From: Prunus persica
Lineage: Eukaryota; Streptophyta; Magnoliopsida; Rosales; Rosaceae
Length of the DNA: 64,000 nt
Reading direction: 5' to 3'
Assembly: GCF_000346465.2 (NCBI RefSeq)
Contig: NC_034009.1
Location: forward strand, 462,017-526,016
Part shown: positions 1-10,430 of the stretch, piece after piece
Layout of the letters: every line of letters begins with the position of its first letter
Position numbering within the stretch: the stretch's first letter is position 1
Translations under genes and position numbers: made by a program
Notes under the pieces: model-generated
Databases searched by the model: none
What the model saw: the letters and a program-made list of their open reading frames with translations, nothing else
Told to the model about the DNA's origin: nothing

Positions 1-2646
1 TGTTTACAATGGCATCGGCACGGTAATAACGTCCGAACGTCCGCATAGGAGAAGAACTGATATATGAGTAGAGAATCTGTGGTGTTCCTGATTCTTCCGT
101 GGTGCTATAGTTGCGCAAACTCAAATTGACCATGTTTGATTTTGCCTTATCCACAATCAAAGAATCAGAAGGTTTAAGAATTGGTCTCAAATGCCCATGA
201 TCCAACTCAGGTGGCATTGTGGTTGGATGGGGAAGGGGTAAAGCCCAGGTTCAAGTCTTGTTGTAAGCTAAATAATTGATTTACTAATTGGGTTTAGGTA
301 CTTCTTATCTGATAATTGTAACAGAACTGGTTTTAGATTGATTCTATTTTGAGATTGTCTGAAACTTTTACTTTGGAATTCAATAAATTAGTGACTTCAA
401 TTGATTAAGACAATCCTAAGTTATCCAAATTTCAATATTAATGAGAAAAGGAATGATGTGAATGATTTTCTTTTGTTTTTTCATGTCAGTAGGTTGTTGT
501 CTGGAATATGGAAACACTGCAAACTGAAAGCACATCAGAGGAGCACTCCTTGATAATTACTGATGTTCGATTTAGACCAAATTCAGCAAATTCAACTCAG
601 TTGGCAACTTCTTCATTTGACACAACTGTGCGACTTTGGGATGCTGCTGAAGTAAATTCTGTGCTTCCATTTCTGTTTCATTTTCAATGTTGCCAAATGC
701 ATTTTCCATAAACAATTTTTGGTTTCCCTTCCTCTGGTTTTGATTTATTCTCAATTAAATATCTTGACCCCGACTGAAATAATTATTCAAAATAGTTGGC
801 AAGGTAACTTCTTCGTTTTTTTTATGCTTGTTCATGAATGCTTATTGTTTCTCAAAGGAATCATAGTTTTGTTACAATATAATGTTTGCGGTTGTCTAAC
901 TGGATAGTCTTATTGATGACATGCATTATGACAATCTTGCTAGTTTGTAAATTCAATTTGAGGAGACTCAAGATTTTTTAATACACTATGGAATTTAGGT
1001 AATGGTGTGATAAGGCGTAGGTTTAAAATTTGTCAGATTTATATATTGTTTTGGCCCATGTAAGTCTCAGGATAGTCAGCTAAGCATGATCGGTGTTATT
1101 TAAAGTGTAACATGAATGCTAAGAATGGATTTCACTTATTTGAACTTTCAAACATGATATGGTATATAAGATACTGTATATTTTACAACATTGTCATTAT
1201 AATCTACCTTCAGAGAGAGATATTTGACCTCTCTTTTGACTTCTGTTTTCATTATTTTATAGCTTCTACTTCGGTATATTTTGTATGTTATCAATGGCAT
1301 CAGGTCCATTTTATGTGCTGGAATATCCGAACATAGTATGCATTAGGTGCTTGTATTTGACACGTGTAATCAAGAATTTCCCGACTTTCTTTTTCTTTAT
1401 CACCAGTGAAGATTTTGGTCCGCATTTATAAAGGGCACTTATATTTAGTTTATTCCTTTCTGCCCATTTTATTATTTTGGGTTTCTAAAGGGTTGAGTTC
1501 ATTTTTGCAGGGCATACCTCGCATGTAATGTCACTTGATTTCCTTCCTAAGAAGAATAACCTTTTCTGCTCCTGTGATGCTAACAATGAGATTCGCTTTT
1601 GGAATATCAATCAGTGTTCTTGCACTCGCGTTTCTAAGGTTAGTATTGGGACTCTCCTTTAGTTATTTGAAGTTCATGATTAATTTTTGTTTATTTTCTG
1701 TTCTAAACACCAGTCATTTAATGATCCAGAGAGGTTCAACACAGGTGAGATTCCAGCCGAGAATTGGACAGTTTTTTGCTGCTGCATCTGGAAATGTTGT
1801 GTCTATATTTGATGCTGAGAGTGACAGGCAGACACATTCATTGCAATTGTTAATTTCAACGGAACTTAAAGGTTTCATTAATCAATCAAGTCTGAAAAGT
1901 ATGTTATGTTTTGATATGTTACTGATCGGAAAGCACGATGTTCTGAATCTCAGGGTCACTCCACTGAGGTACACTCTCTTTGCTGGGATACAAATGGAGA
2001 TTATTTGGCATCTGTCAGAGTGTGGTCATTATCCTCTGGAGAGTGCATTCATGAACTCAGTCCCAGTGGAAACATGTTCCATTCTTGTGTTTTCCATCCA
2101 AGCTACTCCACTCACTTGGTCATTGGAGGCTACCAGGTAAACTTTGCTTTGTTTTGGTGACGTGAAATGAAAAATTGGATTGCACACGAATTCTGTTACG
2201 TTTGAAATATTTAGAATATTATTTTCTCAAAACTGCCTGGTCAGCGGCCACTTAGAAATAAAAATCAACTCTTGTAGGTTGTTTGGCCACAATTATATTG
2301 CATCAAGACATCACATGGAAATAGAACAATTCCATAGTGATCTGTCGGCCAAATGCTACGTAAAATAGAGTGGACTTTCTTATCCTCTTCCAAATGCAAC
2401 TTGAGAGAACATCCGTTCTGTAAACCATTGAGACTGAGTTTTCTTTTTGTGATGTATGTTCTAGGATGCTAATGCTGCTTTTTTCTTTATATTTGCTTGC
2501 AGTAGTTGGAGCTCTGGAACATGGCTGAGAATAATTGTATGACCATTCAGGCTCATGAGGGTGTAATATCAGCTTTAGCAGTCACCAGTCACAGGAATGG
2601 TCGCCTCTACTAGTCTCACGACAAATCTGTTAAAATCTGGAAATAA
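1..2646 (+). pseudogene. LEUNIG_HOMOLOG-like 3' half, duplicated and decayed (WD40 region)
   Basis: This stretch matches the intact LUH gene from about 36188 to 38799 through exons and introns, so it is a genomic rather than retroposed copy. Exon equivalents are 493-651, 1511-1638, 1730-~1850, 1954-2138 and ~2515-2646. Lesions relative to the intact copy: a 9-bp in-frame insertion near 591, loss of 27 bp at the start of the exon-14 equivalent, loss of the exon-15 splice donor (the GTATG after position ~1850 is deleted), a 15-bp deletion near 2018, a TAG stop as first codon of the last exon (~2514), and small indels near 2580 and 2615. The LisH half is absent; the left limit lies outside the window. 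It cannot make a full LUH protein. Transcription from an upstream promoter is not excluded. Confidence 0.9.
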
Positions 2647-3625
2647 AGTTTGCTGATTTTTGCTTCAAATCCCCAGTTTCAAGTCTGCTGGCTCTTCATC
2701 TCATCAACTGCAGAGAAAGTCTGAATAAATTTTAAACATAGAAGCTCATCATGTATTTAATTTGATTTCATATTTTTTATTGTTTATTTTCCCTCCATTG
2801 ATAATTTCTTTTTCTTTTTCTTTTTTCCTTTACATGTAATAAGGTGATGGTAAAAGTTTACCTTAGTTAGAAGCAACTTATACACGTTATCTCAAATATG
2901 GAATGTTTGATGGTTTAATGAAGCAATGACTTATGAGGCTATTTTAGGTGGAAATTATTGGCAGACAGGCTATCTTAGTTGAATTGAAGGTTTTGTCTTC
3001 TTACCAAGTCTTACCAAGAAAGAGGGCTCTATACCAGGTTTTCTATGGTACGGTAAACTGCGGATAACCTATTTTTGTACCGTTGATCGATTGGCATGTA
3101 CAATACCTGTTGATCAGCAAGGCAAAAGGTGGTTATCCTGCACTTGTGGTTACCCACATTATAGAAAAACTTCTCTAACTACCGCTTATGTACATGCATA
3201 AAATTTGGCATGGCTGCCAAACGATGTGTGATTTGATTTGATTTGATTTTCTCTGAGTAAAAACAAACAAACGAATGACTTTGGCGCAAAACCTAACAAA
3301 TGACTTAAATCCAGCAAAATATGAATAACATGTTGGATTTGGTTTTTTTTTAAAAGGTCTCAACCAGATTTAGTTTAAGCCCGTCCCAACAATTCTAACT
3401 CACATTTTGATGAGGTTTTCAATATGGTCTAGTTTATATTCCTGTGACCTGCACAATAGTTGATGAAAATGTAACTTTTATATTTATACCCTACACAGAA
3501 AAACCAATATGATAGAAATGCTGGACACCAATGCCAATGCCATGAATGATGAAAGATATTTTGTTCATCTTTATCAAATAAATGAAACCTTAAGCACACA
3601 AAACTTTTAGTACAGTGCAGAAAGA
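2647..3625. other. Spacer between LUH pseudogene and mTERF copy 1
   Basis: No gene is visible. The spacer matches 38800-39821 beside the intact LUH gene, with small indels, and is part of the same segmental duplication. It holds the converging 3' flanks of the plus-strand LUH copy and the minus-strand mTERF gene. Confidence 0.75.
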
Positions 3626-4825
3626 TCACACATCCTTGACATCCAATTTTAGATGATACACATCCCACAAAATTGGTAATTGGTTTATATATCTGGTCAC
3701 AAACCTCTCCAAGAACTTATGCGGTGGAGGCAACAACACAGAAGACAAACTGAAGTCTTCATCTATCAACCCCTTCAACAGCAAAACTTTAACAACTGAA
3801 CACCTTGGAATAATTCTCTTCTCCAAACTGAAACACAAAATCACAGGATATGTGGCAATCACTCTTGAAGGCCATCCCATCTTGTTCACGAAAAAATTCA
3901 TTCCCTGCATTATTTTCTCCTCAGACAGAATCATGCACTGTGGATTCTTCCTGAAAGCAGAGATCACATCATCATCAGACCAACCCCAACTCCGCTTGTA
4001 AATTTCACGGCTTCGATTCCATATGGACTTACTGCTCTCTCCACACAATGCTCTTAGTGCCAACACAAAAGTTGATTTCTTCATATCAAATCCCATTGCC
4101 TTAACCTCTTCCACAGCTGCAGCAAACCTTTCATGCTTGTGTATCAAGACCTCAGTGTTGTGAGCTAGCAACAGAGCAATGCATGATTGGGGCATACCCA
4201 ATTCCCTCAAAAGCTCAATATTGGGGACCACATTCTTTCTGCGATTTTCCAGGAAAATCCATGAACTGCGCTTCAGAACAGAAACTACATTTTCCTCGGA
4301 AATCAGACTCCTGAGAAAATTATAAGCGGGTATAATCTGATTCTCCAAGCTTCTTAACAAAAGGTGGGGATTAAAACACAGAATTCTCGCAAGGTCTTCC
4401 CTTGAAACTACAACAGAGCTGAAAAACTCAAGCTTGGGCGAAAGGATTTTCTCAGGATCAGCTGCAAGAATAGTAGGGCGTGACCTGACAACCTTTGAGA
4501 TCTGGGTTTCAGAGAGTCCATGTTTGCTCAAAAGGGCCAAAACAGAGTCTGCTCCTTGTGAGGATTGCAACTCTACCGATTTGGATGATAAAATTGCGCC
4601 TTCTGGGGACAACCCACATGAGTTTATGAGGTAAGCGACTGTGAAATTGTGTTGGTCTGCTGAGATTTTTGAGGTGATGGATCTGTGAAGTAGATGATTT
4701 TGAAGAGAAATGTGTGAGGGTTTTAGGTCTCCAACAAGAAATCTTTTAGCTGTGGAAGCAAATGTACAAGAAATTATTGAATAGCCCAATCTGAGGGTGT
4801 TCAAGCTGTAGAGAGGTACCACCAT
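3626..4825 (-). CDS. mTERF family organellar protein, copy 1 of 4
   Basis: Single-exon open frame of 399 residues. The mTERF family binds organellar nucleic acids through ~30-residue helical repeats and acts in mitochondrial or plastid transcription, termination or splicing. Visible features: an N-terminal ~60 residues rich in Ser, Arg and hydrophobics and poor in acids, like an organelle transit peptide; then repeats with the conserved proline pattern (for example SRPTILAADPEKILSPKLEF near 113-132, and FNPHLLLRSLENQIIPAYNF after it). Length is normal for plant mTERFs. The start is the first Met and is shared in position by all four copies. No lesion is seen. Most of the gene and its flanks match copy 2 (39822-41021), but 3779-~4048 matches copy 3 with about one mismatch. 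Exact organelle and target are unknown. Confidence 0.88.
   Translation of the reverse strand: MVVPLYSLNTLRLGYSIISCTFASTAKRFLVGDLKPSHISLQNHLLHRSITSKISADQHNFTVAYLINSCGLSPEGAILSSKSVELQSSQGADSVLALLSKHGLSETQISKVVRSRPTILAADPEKILSPKLEFFSSVVVSREDLARILCFNPHLLLRSLENQIIPAYNFLRSLISEENVVSVLKRSSWIFLENRRKNVVPNIELLRELGMPQSCIALLLAHNTEVLIHKHERFAAAVEEVKAMGFDMKKSTFVLALRALCGESSKSIWNRSREIYKRSWGWSDDDVISAFRKNPQCMILSEEKIMQGMNFFVNKMGWPSRVIATYPVILCFSLEKRIIPRCSVVKVLLLKGLIDEDFSLSSVLLPPPHKFLERFVTRYINQLPILWDVYHLKLDVKDV
3779..4048. other. Candidate gene-conversion tract in mTERF copy 1
   Basis: Within this ~270-bp interval copy 1 is nearly identical to copy 3 (one difference noted, near 3887) and differs from copy 2 at many sites. 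Outside it, on both sides, copy 1 follows copy 2. The protein signature is MQGMNF and EEKIM in copies 1 and 3, against MEVMDF and EKKIM in copy 2. Conversion is inference; conversion of copy 2 by an unseen paralogue is the alternative. Confidence 0.65.
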
Positions 4826-4925
4826 GTTTGACCCTGCTTAGATGTTGATGACGATCAATTTCTAATTATACTGGTCATTTTAAAACCCTAGGCAGCAGGG
4901 CGGTTTTGGGTCCGTGCCATACGCT

Positions 4926-5064
4926 TAACAATGAGATTCGCTTTTGGAATACCAATCAGTGTTCTTGCACTCCCGTTTCTGGGGTTAGTATTGGGACTCT
5001 CCTTTAGTTGTTTGAAGTTCATGGATAATTTTTGGTTATTTTCTGTTCTAAATATCAGTCATTT
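4926..5064 (+). pseudogene. LUH exon 14/intron 14 scrap
   Basis: About 139 bp nearly identical to 37706-37845 of the intact LUH gene: the 3' part of exon 14, its donor and part of intron 14. It sits just past the 5' flank of mTERF copy 1. It is a third, separate LUH-derived fragment. The junction to the mTERF flank falls in a short shared TAACAATGAG-like stretch, which suggests microhomology-mediated joining. It has no coding capacity of its own. Confidence 0.85.
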
Positions 5065-5085
5065 TTGCCTAGGTGGTGAAAACGA

Positions 5086-5528
5086 GCAGAGCCGCGCGGC
5101 TATACTAAAAAAACGTATAGCCGCCCGGCTATACTATTTAAAAACACGTATAGCCGCCTGGCTATACGATTTATTAAAAAAAAAAAACCCGCTAGGTCCT
5201 AGGCGCCCATGCGGCTATACAATTTTTTTAAAAAAATTACCCACGTATAGCCGGTCGGCTATACTGTTTTTAAATATTAAAAACCCCAGTATAGCCGTGC
5301 GGCTAGACTATTTAGTGAAAAGTCAAAAATAGTACAGCCGCACGGCGATACCATTTAAATATTATACTTAAAAGGTATAGCCGGACGGCTATACTATATT
5401 TTTTTTTTAAAACCCCGAACATAGCCGCTCGGCTAGAGTATTTATAATTAAAAAAAAACCCCACAAAAACAGTATAGCCGTCCGGCTATACGTTTTTTCC
5501 TTAAAAAATCCGAGTATAGCCGCCCGGC

Positions 5529-5552
<24 letters not shown>
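5086..5552. repeat. Palindrome cluster A: GTATAGCCG-NN-CGGCTATAC units
   Basis: Ten 20-bp inverted repeats plus one half-unit lie in ~450 bp, separated by A/T-rich spacers: starts 5086, 5115, 5148, (half ending 5220), 5245, 5289, 5332, 5375, 5419, 5472, 5514. Each has 9-bp arms GTATAGCCG and CGGCTATAC around two central bases that differ between units: CG, CC, CC, GT, TG, CA, GA, CT, TC, CC. Arm changes are few. The last unit runs into a (TA)n tract at ~5530-5552. No coding role. Function is unknown. Confidence 0.92.
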
Positions 5553-5559
<7 letters not shown>

Positions 5560-7389
5560 AAAAGACATGAAAAGGAAGAAATGGACGCGCATTAGCTCAT
5601 AAAGGTGATACCACAATCGAAACTTTATGTTCCATTATTCCTTCTCTAAACTGTTCCAGCCCTTAATTTAATGAATGTACATAATAAATTTAATCATAAA
5701 AACAAAACTAGAAAATACATATATATATATATATTATATACATATGGTACCAACGAAAATCAAATCAACTAGTTGGAGTCAATATTATGTTCCAAGAAAC
5801 ATATATTCTGACCCTGAAAACAAAAACTAAAAGAATTTGCGATTCAAAATTTGTAACAAACAAACTTGTAACACTAAATAGTGCCTCACTCCCATAAAAT
5901 GCAAAATCTAAGGGTAGCATTTCTTTTTTGTTTTTCAACAGTGTGTGTGTGTGCGTCGGCTCCTATATTAAGCAAGATTTGCACGCATATCTCTTATCTG
6001 TGACATAGCATGATAGCAGCATGGCATGCCTCGACTTAACAAATCGCATATATTATATACCTTGCTAGTTCATTTTTCCATGCATATTTATGTTAATGGT
6101 TCAAACTAGTTGGAACTAAATATTATTTGTGTGGACTAAAATATTTTTTTCATGACTTCATTTTTGTGATTGTATTGTAGTAGCAAGGCATCATTCATTG
6201 TGTGAAACGATTTCAGTAAGGTAGATGAAAATGCTGCGCCATGCATATACTTTAGCGCTTAATTATTCAACTGCCTTTATAACCTTTTCTCTAGATTTCA
6301 AAAGAGACAAGACCCCTCCATTGGCACGCCATTGTATCCCGCAGACAAAAGAAGAAAACGATAAAAGTATAAAAGCACTCTAAGAAAATCAAAGTCATTT
6401 CTTGGGTAACCATCTTCCATAAAGGAGCCATTATCCAAGAATTGTAAGGAAGCCATAGCTGTGTTTTCACACTTTGGCTTAGCCCAAAGCAAAAAAATAT
6501 TCATATAAAGTATACCACTTTCATGTTTTGATACAACAATAAAATATATATGACTAACCAAAAAGCAGACTTGAGTTAGGCCAGTAACAAACGAGAAAAT
6601 GTTAATTAGACTAACATATATTAACGTTATAAGTTAATTTCAAAGGAATAAGAAGCTGCCAACAGGCATTAGGCCATGCACATATAGACAATGAATATAT
6701 ATAAAGGATTTACTAGCATGCATGCATGAAAATGAAAGTAGGGTCCTTTTCAATTGCGATGCACAAGAGTCAAAAAGCTTGCCGCGATGAAAAAGAAGAA
6801 AAAAAAGAAAGAGAGATAAATGTTAACCTTACGTACGAAGAATGACCCTTTTCAGTGTAGAGCAAAGTTTAAAGGTAAGTGGGGACCAATACGCATCGGA
6901 TCATGGAGATAAAGCCCCACAGATTTTTTCACAAGCACAGAAAAGCAGTATACTGATTGAGGACGTCCTGCTTTGCTTTCTCTGTCTTGTTTCATTTATC
7001 TTTCAGAAGAAGAGGAAAAAAAAAAAAAAAGCAATTCACAGATTACCAAATTAAATTCTTTAATGAATAAAGAGAGATTTCTTGCACAAGTAGCCATGCA
7101 AGAAAAGCCACGACTCTGTTGCACTTTCATCCTCATGACCTTGATTGTTCAATTATGGCCTGCTTTCTTTTCCAGATTCTTTTTTCCTTTTCGACCAGAT
7201 TAGCTAGGTTGAATAGCAGTTGAAGTTTTGAAATTATTGCACTATCATGACTTTCAACAGTGAAAAAGTTTAATTGGATAGAGCTGGAGTTTTCGGTAAT
7301 TAATTGAAGTTTGTTGCAATGAGAAGGGGCACTAATGGTATTTCAGAACATAAAATATATAGCATATATAATTTCCTCATTGTACATAT
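5553..7389. other. AT-rich intergenic region
   Basis: No convincing gene on either strand. It contains short (TA)n tracts (for example ~5720-5740) and a poly-A-rich stretch near 7010-7030. Open frames here are short and show no recognisable motif. Confidence 0.6.
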
Positions 7390-7735
7390 TGTTGAGAGTG
7401 TTTGTCCCACATTGAAATGTTAAGGGACCTAGCCTGGGTTTATAAGGAGTTGGGCAACTCCCCCCATTGCCAATTGGTTTTGGGGTGGAACCTCAACTTC
7501 CTTCATGGTATCAGAGCAAGGCTTCACGTGTTGGGCCCAACGGCCATACGTGCTCCCACGTCACCCAATATGTGTTGTCCACGTGTTAGGCTTGAAAGTT
7601 CGCCACATGTGCGGGGGCGTGTTGAGATTGTTTGTCCCACATTGAAATGTTAAGGGACCTAGCCTGGGTTTATAAGGAGTTGGGCAACTCCCCCCATTGC
7701 CAATTGCTTTTGGGGTGGAACCTCAACTTCCTTCA
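7390..7735 (+). mobile_element. TRIM (miniature LTR retrotransposon), complete
   Basis: Two 116-bp direct terminal repeats (7390-7505 and 7620-7735) start TGTTGAGA and end CTTCA, with only a few differences. The 5-bp target duplication CATAT is perfect (7385-7389 and 7736-7740). The interior is only ~114 bp: a primer binding site TGGTATCAGAGC (initiator Met-tRNA type) directly after the left repeat, and a G-rich polypurine-like GCGGGGGCG before the right one. It has no coding capacity, so it must have moved with enzymes supplied in trans. It ends ~80 bp upstream of the TATA box of the CLE gene. Confidence 0.93.
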
Positions 7736-7813
7736 CATATATACATACATTCATAGCATGAAGTCAAGTAGACAAAGTGACCCCTAAATCCCAAATGACC
7801 TATTCATCACTTC

Positions 7814-7821
7814 TATATAAA
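7814..7821 (+). promoter_or_regulatory. TATA box of the CLE peptide gene
   Basis: TATATAAA lies about 75 bp before the first in-frame ATG (7891), a normal spacing if transcription starts near 7845. Confidence 0.55.
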
Positions 7822-7890
7822 GTCACCATTTTTTCCTGCTGTTTCCTTCCCTAATTTGCTTCCTATACCTGGTGGTGCAGCCGTTCATGC

Positions 7891-8271
7891 ATGGATATTG
7901 ATCTCCTCTTGATTGGTGGGGGGTGGATTAATTGCTATCGTATCGGTTCAAATTTTATGGCAAAAGCTGGAAAATCAGTTCCTCAACTCTTAATCTTAAT
8001 AAGATCACAATTATCTCTGTTGCTATTTCATACTGGGCTTCTCTTGCTGCTTGTTGTTCCTCACTTTGCTCGTCCTACACCATCAGAGTTTAATAATTCA
8101 AAGTCGTTAACCATGGCGGCTGGCTCATCATCTTCAACAGCTACACAGCTCCTCCAATCTTCCATGGACTTGCATCCAAAACAGGCTAAGAAGAGCGCCA
8201 AGAATAATCAACAATTTGAAGCTTCTGCGCATGAAGTCCCGAGCGGTCCAAATCCTGAATCGAACAAGTAA
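7891..8271 (+). CDS. CLE family signalling peptide precursor (CLE46-like)
   Basis: Open frame of 126 residues ending in a C-terminal HEVPSGPNPESN motif (residues 114-125) followed by one Lys and stop. That is the 12-residue CLE peptide pattern (xxVPSGPNPxxN), which is normally cut out, hydroxylated at proline, secreted and read by CLV1/BAM-type receptor kinases. Met23 (7957) starts a typical signal peptide: basic residues, then a long Leu/Val/Ile core, ending near residue 60. The middle is Ser/Lys rich and variable-looking, as in the family. Use of 7891 or 7957 as start is unresolved; from 7957 the precursor is 104 residues. His instead of Arg at motif position 1 is unusual and recalls CLE46. 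A 4-codon upstream frame (ATG at 7887) overlaps the 7891 start. No intron is needed. Confidence 0.8.
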   Translation: MDIDLLLIGGGWINCYRIGSNFMAKAGKSVPQLLILIRSQLSLLLFHTGLLLLLVVPHFARPTPSEFNNSKSLTMAAGSSSSTATQLLQSSMDLHPKQAKKSAKNNQQFEASAHEVPSGPNPESNK

Positions 8272-8649
8272 GAAAGCAATTCAGACAAAGAGGAAACCAA
8301 AAACAACAAAAATGAAGACTCTTCACAACCTCCATGGTCCTGCGCAGCTGGTGATCTATACATTATTAGCATGCATCCTCATTCATTCCCCCTCATGTTA
8401 TCTTTTTGGACAGCAACACTATTCCCTTATATATTTCAGACATGTATTATGGATCATCCTTTCCTTGCTGTCCTTTTTTCTTTGGCTCTGTACAGTAAGC
8501 AGTTAATCTCCTTCTTTCTTATGTCAGAAATTTGAGCTCAGATATGCATGTATGTAATATATTATATATGTACATATAGGTTTTCTCCAATAAAAATGTT
8601 CTTTATTGTAATTAAAATAAGGACATCTTTTTTATGGGCTCTCTAATCT
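8272..8649. other. 3' flank of the CLE gene
   Basis: AT-rich and pyrimidine-rich DNA that probably contains the CLE 3' UTR. No separate gene is supported. Confidence 0.5.
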
Positions 8650-8840
8650 AGTGATCATAACCTTTCAGTTTTTAAGTTCTCTTTTAAGAAATTATCCATG
8701 TAAAAAGTTAGACAAATTTGGAATTGTTTAATCATTTATCATCCACATTTTCCTTTTAATTTTGTCTAACGAACTGGATTTTTTTGCACATTTTAGATGA
8801 CTAAGCAACTTCATGATTTTTACATGGATAATCCTTAAAG
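8650..8840. mobile_element. MITE-like inverted-repeat element
   Basis: Exact 16-bp arms at 8691-8706 (ATTATCCATGTAAAAA) and 8817-8832 face each other, with a second inner pair (GTTAGACAAATTT against AATTTTGTCTAAC, about 8707 and 8759). Weaker similarity continues outward. No coding capacity and no clear target duplication. Confidence 0.5.
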
Positions 8841-9849
8841 GATGACCTGAAACATAGACGGTTCCAATCATTGAAATACTTTGTCGAGTGCACTACAAAC
8901 AAAGGATGTACGTGCACTCTTCATACAATAAGGACATCATTAATTAACATAGAAATTCTCTATACATGTACATTGTTATGTTTTCACAACCATCCTAAAA
9001 TCCTATTTATAGTACATAGGACTTGTGTTACTATTCTATCCGAAGTAGGAAACTAAAACATTAAAGAAATAGGTTAAAACACTATCCAAAATAAACAAGA
9101 AACCGAACAACTGACCGGTTGGCTAGCTAGAACGACCAATTGCTAAACTGCGTCAAATCTGAACTAGTTGGTTAGGTGCTCCAAAACTTGGACACTTGGT
9201 ATTGTTGCTACCGGTCACATAAAACTTGGCGACTGGTCGGTTCTCATGTTCCGGCCTATTTCCTTACTTCCAACACCTCAAACCAAATAGCGAGTCAACC
9301 ACAACAATTTTTGAACTATCTTGTTTACGCTTGAGACTTTTCAAAGTTTGTAGTAGCCAAACAATTTGTCATCCCACTAATTACTCAGTAAATTAATTCC
9401 ACATTTTTTCCTTAATTGTAATAAGTAATTGCCTCGTACTGTGCTATGTCATAGTGAGAGCAAATTTTTAAATGAGGGATGATTAAGCTGAAAGTTTTCT
9501 TTCAACCTTGAGCTATCCTCGCGTGAAAAGACAATCATGATCATAGGGGTGTACTGCCTCTAGTGCAAACTTGTTTTTGGATATGTGTGACGGTTTTTTT
9601 TAGTACAAGCTATTGGGGGAGGGGGGTTTACACAAATATTTATTGAGTGTCTGGGAGTTTTAAACTTCTACCTACATAGATGGTGAAAGAGCTCACCCAT
9701 ATGAGTTATATATACCTCACTGACGGATATGTGATAGTTATGCATAACAATCTGTGCCCTATATATGTTTATAACTAAATATTTGATTCAAAGCCTGGTT
9801 AGTTTGTGATTGTATCAAAATTATATATGGCATTACTTTCTTTAGTTGA
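8841..9849. other. Intergenic region without recognisable genes
   Basis: Mixed AT-rich sequence with no convincing open frame, RNA gene or terminal repeat on either strand. Confidence 0.5.
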
Positions 9850-10430
9850 TATTGCCGGATTGGTTTCTTTACTTTTTTTTTTTTTTAAAACCAACTTCTT
9901 TATTTAATAATATGTAATTAAGTATATCTTAGTCTTTTTTATTAATTACTTTAATTAGTATTATTATAGACTTATGCCGGCCAACATTCATCAAGAGAAG
10001 TCTCATCCGACAAATGTTTGCCAGCGTAGGTCTGTGCTAACAAAATCGTTCGTCGGAAGAGGTTTTTTTATTTCTTTACTCTTTTTTTGCCAACTATTTT
10101 TGTTTAATATATATAATTAAGTAAGATCTTAGCCTTTTTTAATTATTTATAATTATTATTTTAGTTAACATTTAAATATTTTAATGATTTCATAAATTAC
10201 TTAATAATGATTTCATAATATCTTAGCAATACTGTTTAAATATTCGAATATATTAAAGGAAATATGAAACTATAAATCCATGTTTTTGCCACACTATAAA
10301 TCCATATTTTTATTTTTGCTTCAAAAGTATAAAATTAGTTCTTTACTTTTGTTTTATGTCAACCTTCTTTAATTTAATTTATGTAATTAAGTAAAATCTT
10401 AGTCTTTTTTAATTACTTTAACAATAACGC
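9850..10430. repeat. AT-rich repeat related to 23.3-24.3 kb
   Basis: Phrases such as TTTCTTTACTTTT, ATGTAATTAAGTA, TCTTAGTCTTTTTTAATTA and TTTCATAAATTACTTAAT recur here two or three times and again at 23560-24260. Inner segments with CCGACAAATGTTTGCCAGC and TCGTCGGAAGAGG (~9995-10060) resemble 23380-23520. It is an internally repetitive, probably transposon-derived family without coding capacity. Confidence 0.6.

Noticed and set aside
508..711. Short plus-strand frame with WD40-like sequence treated as its own gene
   Set aside because: It is one exon equivalent of the LUH pseudogene; the frame ends in retained intron.
1535..2140. 201-codon frame as a novel protein
   Set aside because: It runs in the wrong frame through LUH-derived exon and intron remnants; its apparent length comes from deleted splice sites.
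4931..5332. 133-codon frame across the LUH scrap and the palindromes
   Set aside because: It joins unrelated sequence types (a LUH scrap and repeat DNA) with no homologue and no conserved start.
5086..5552. Palindrome cluster as a CRISPR array
   Set aside because: This is a plant genome, spacers are AT-rich and irregular in length, no cas genes exist, and the units are inverted repeats with a variable centre.
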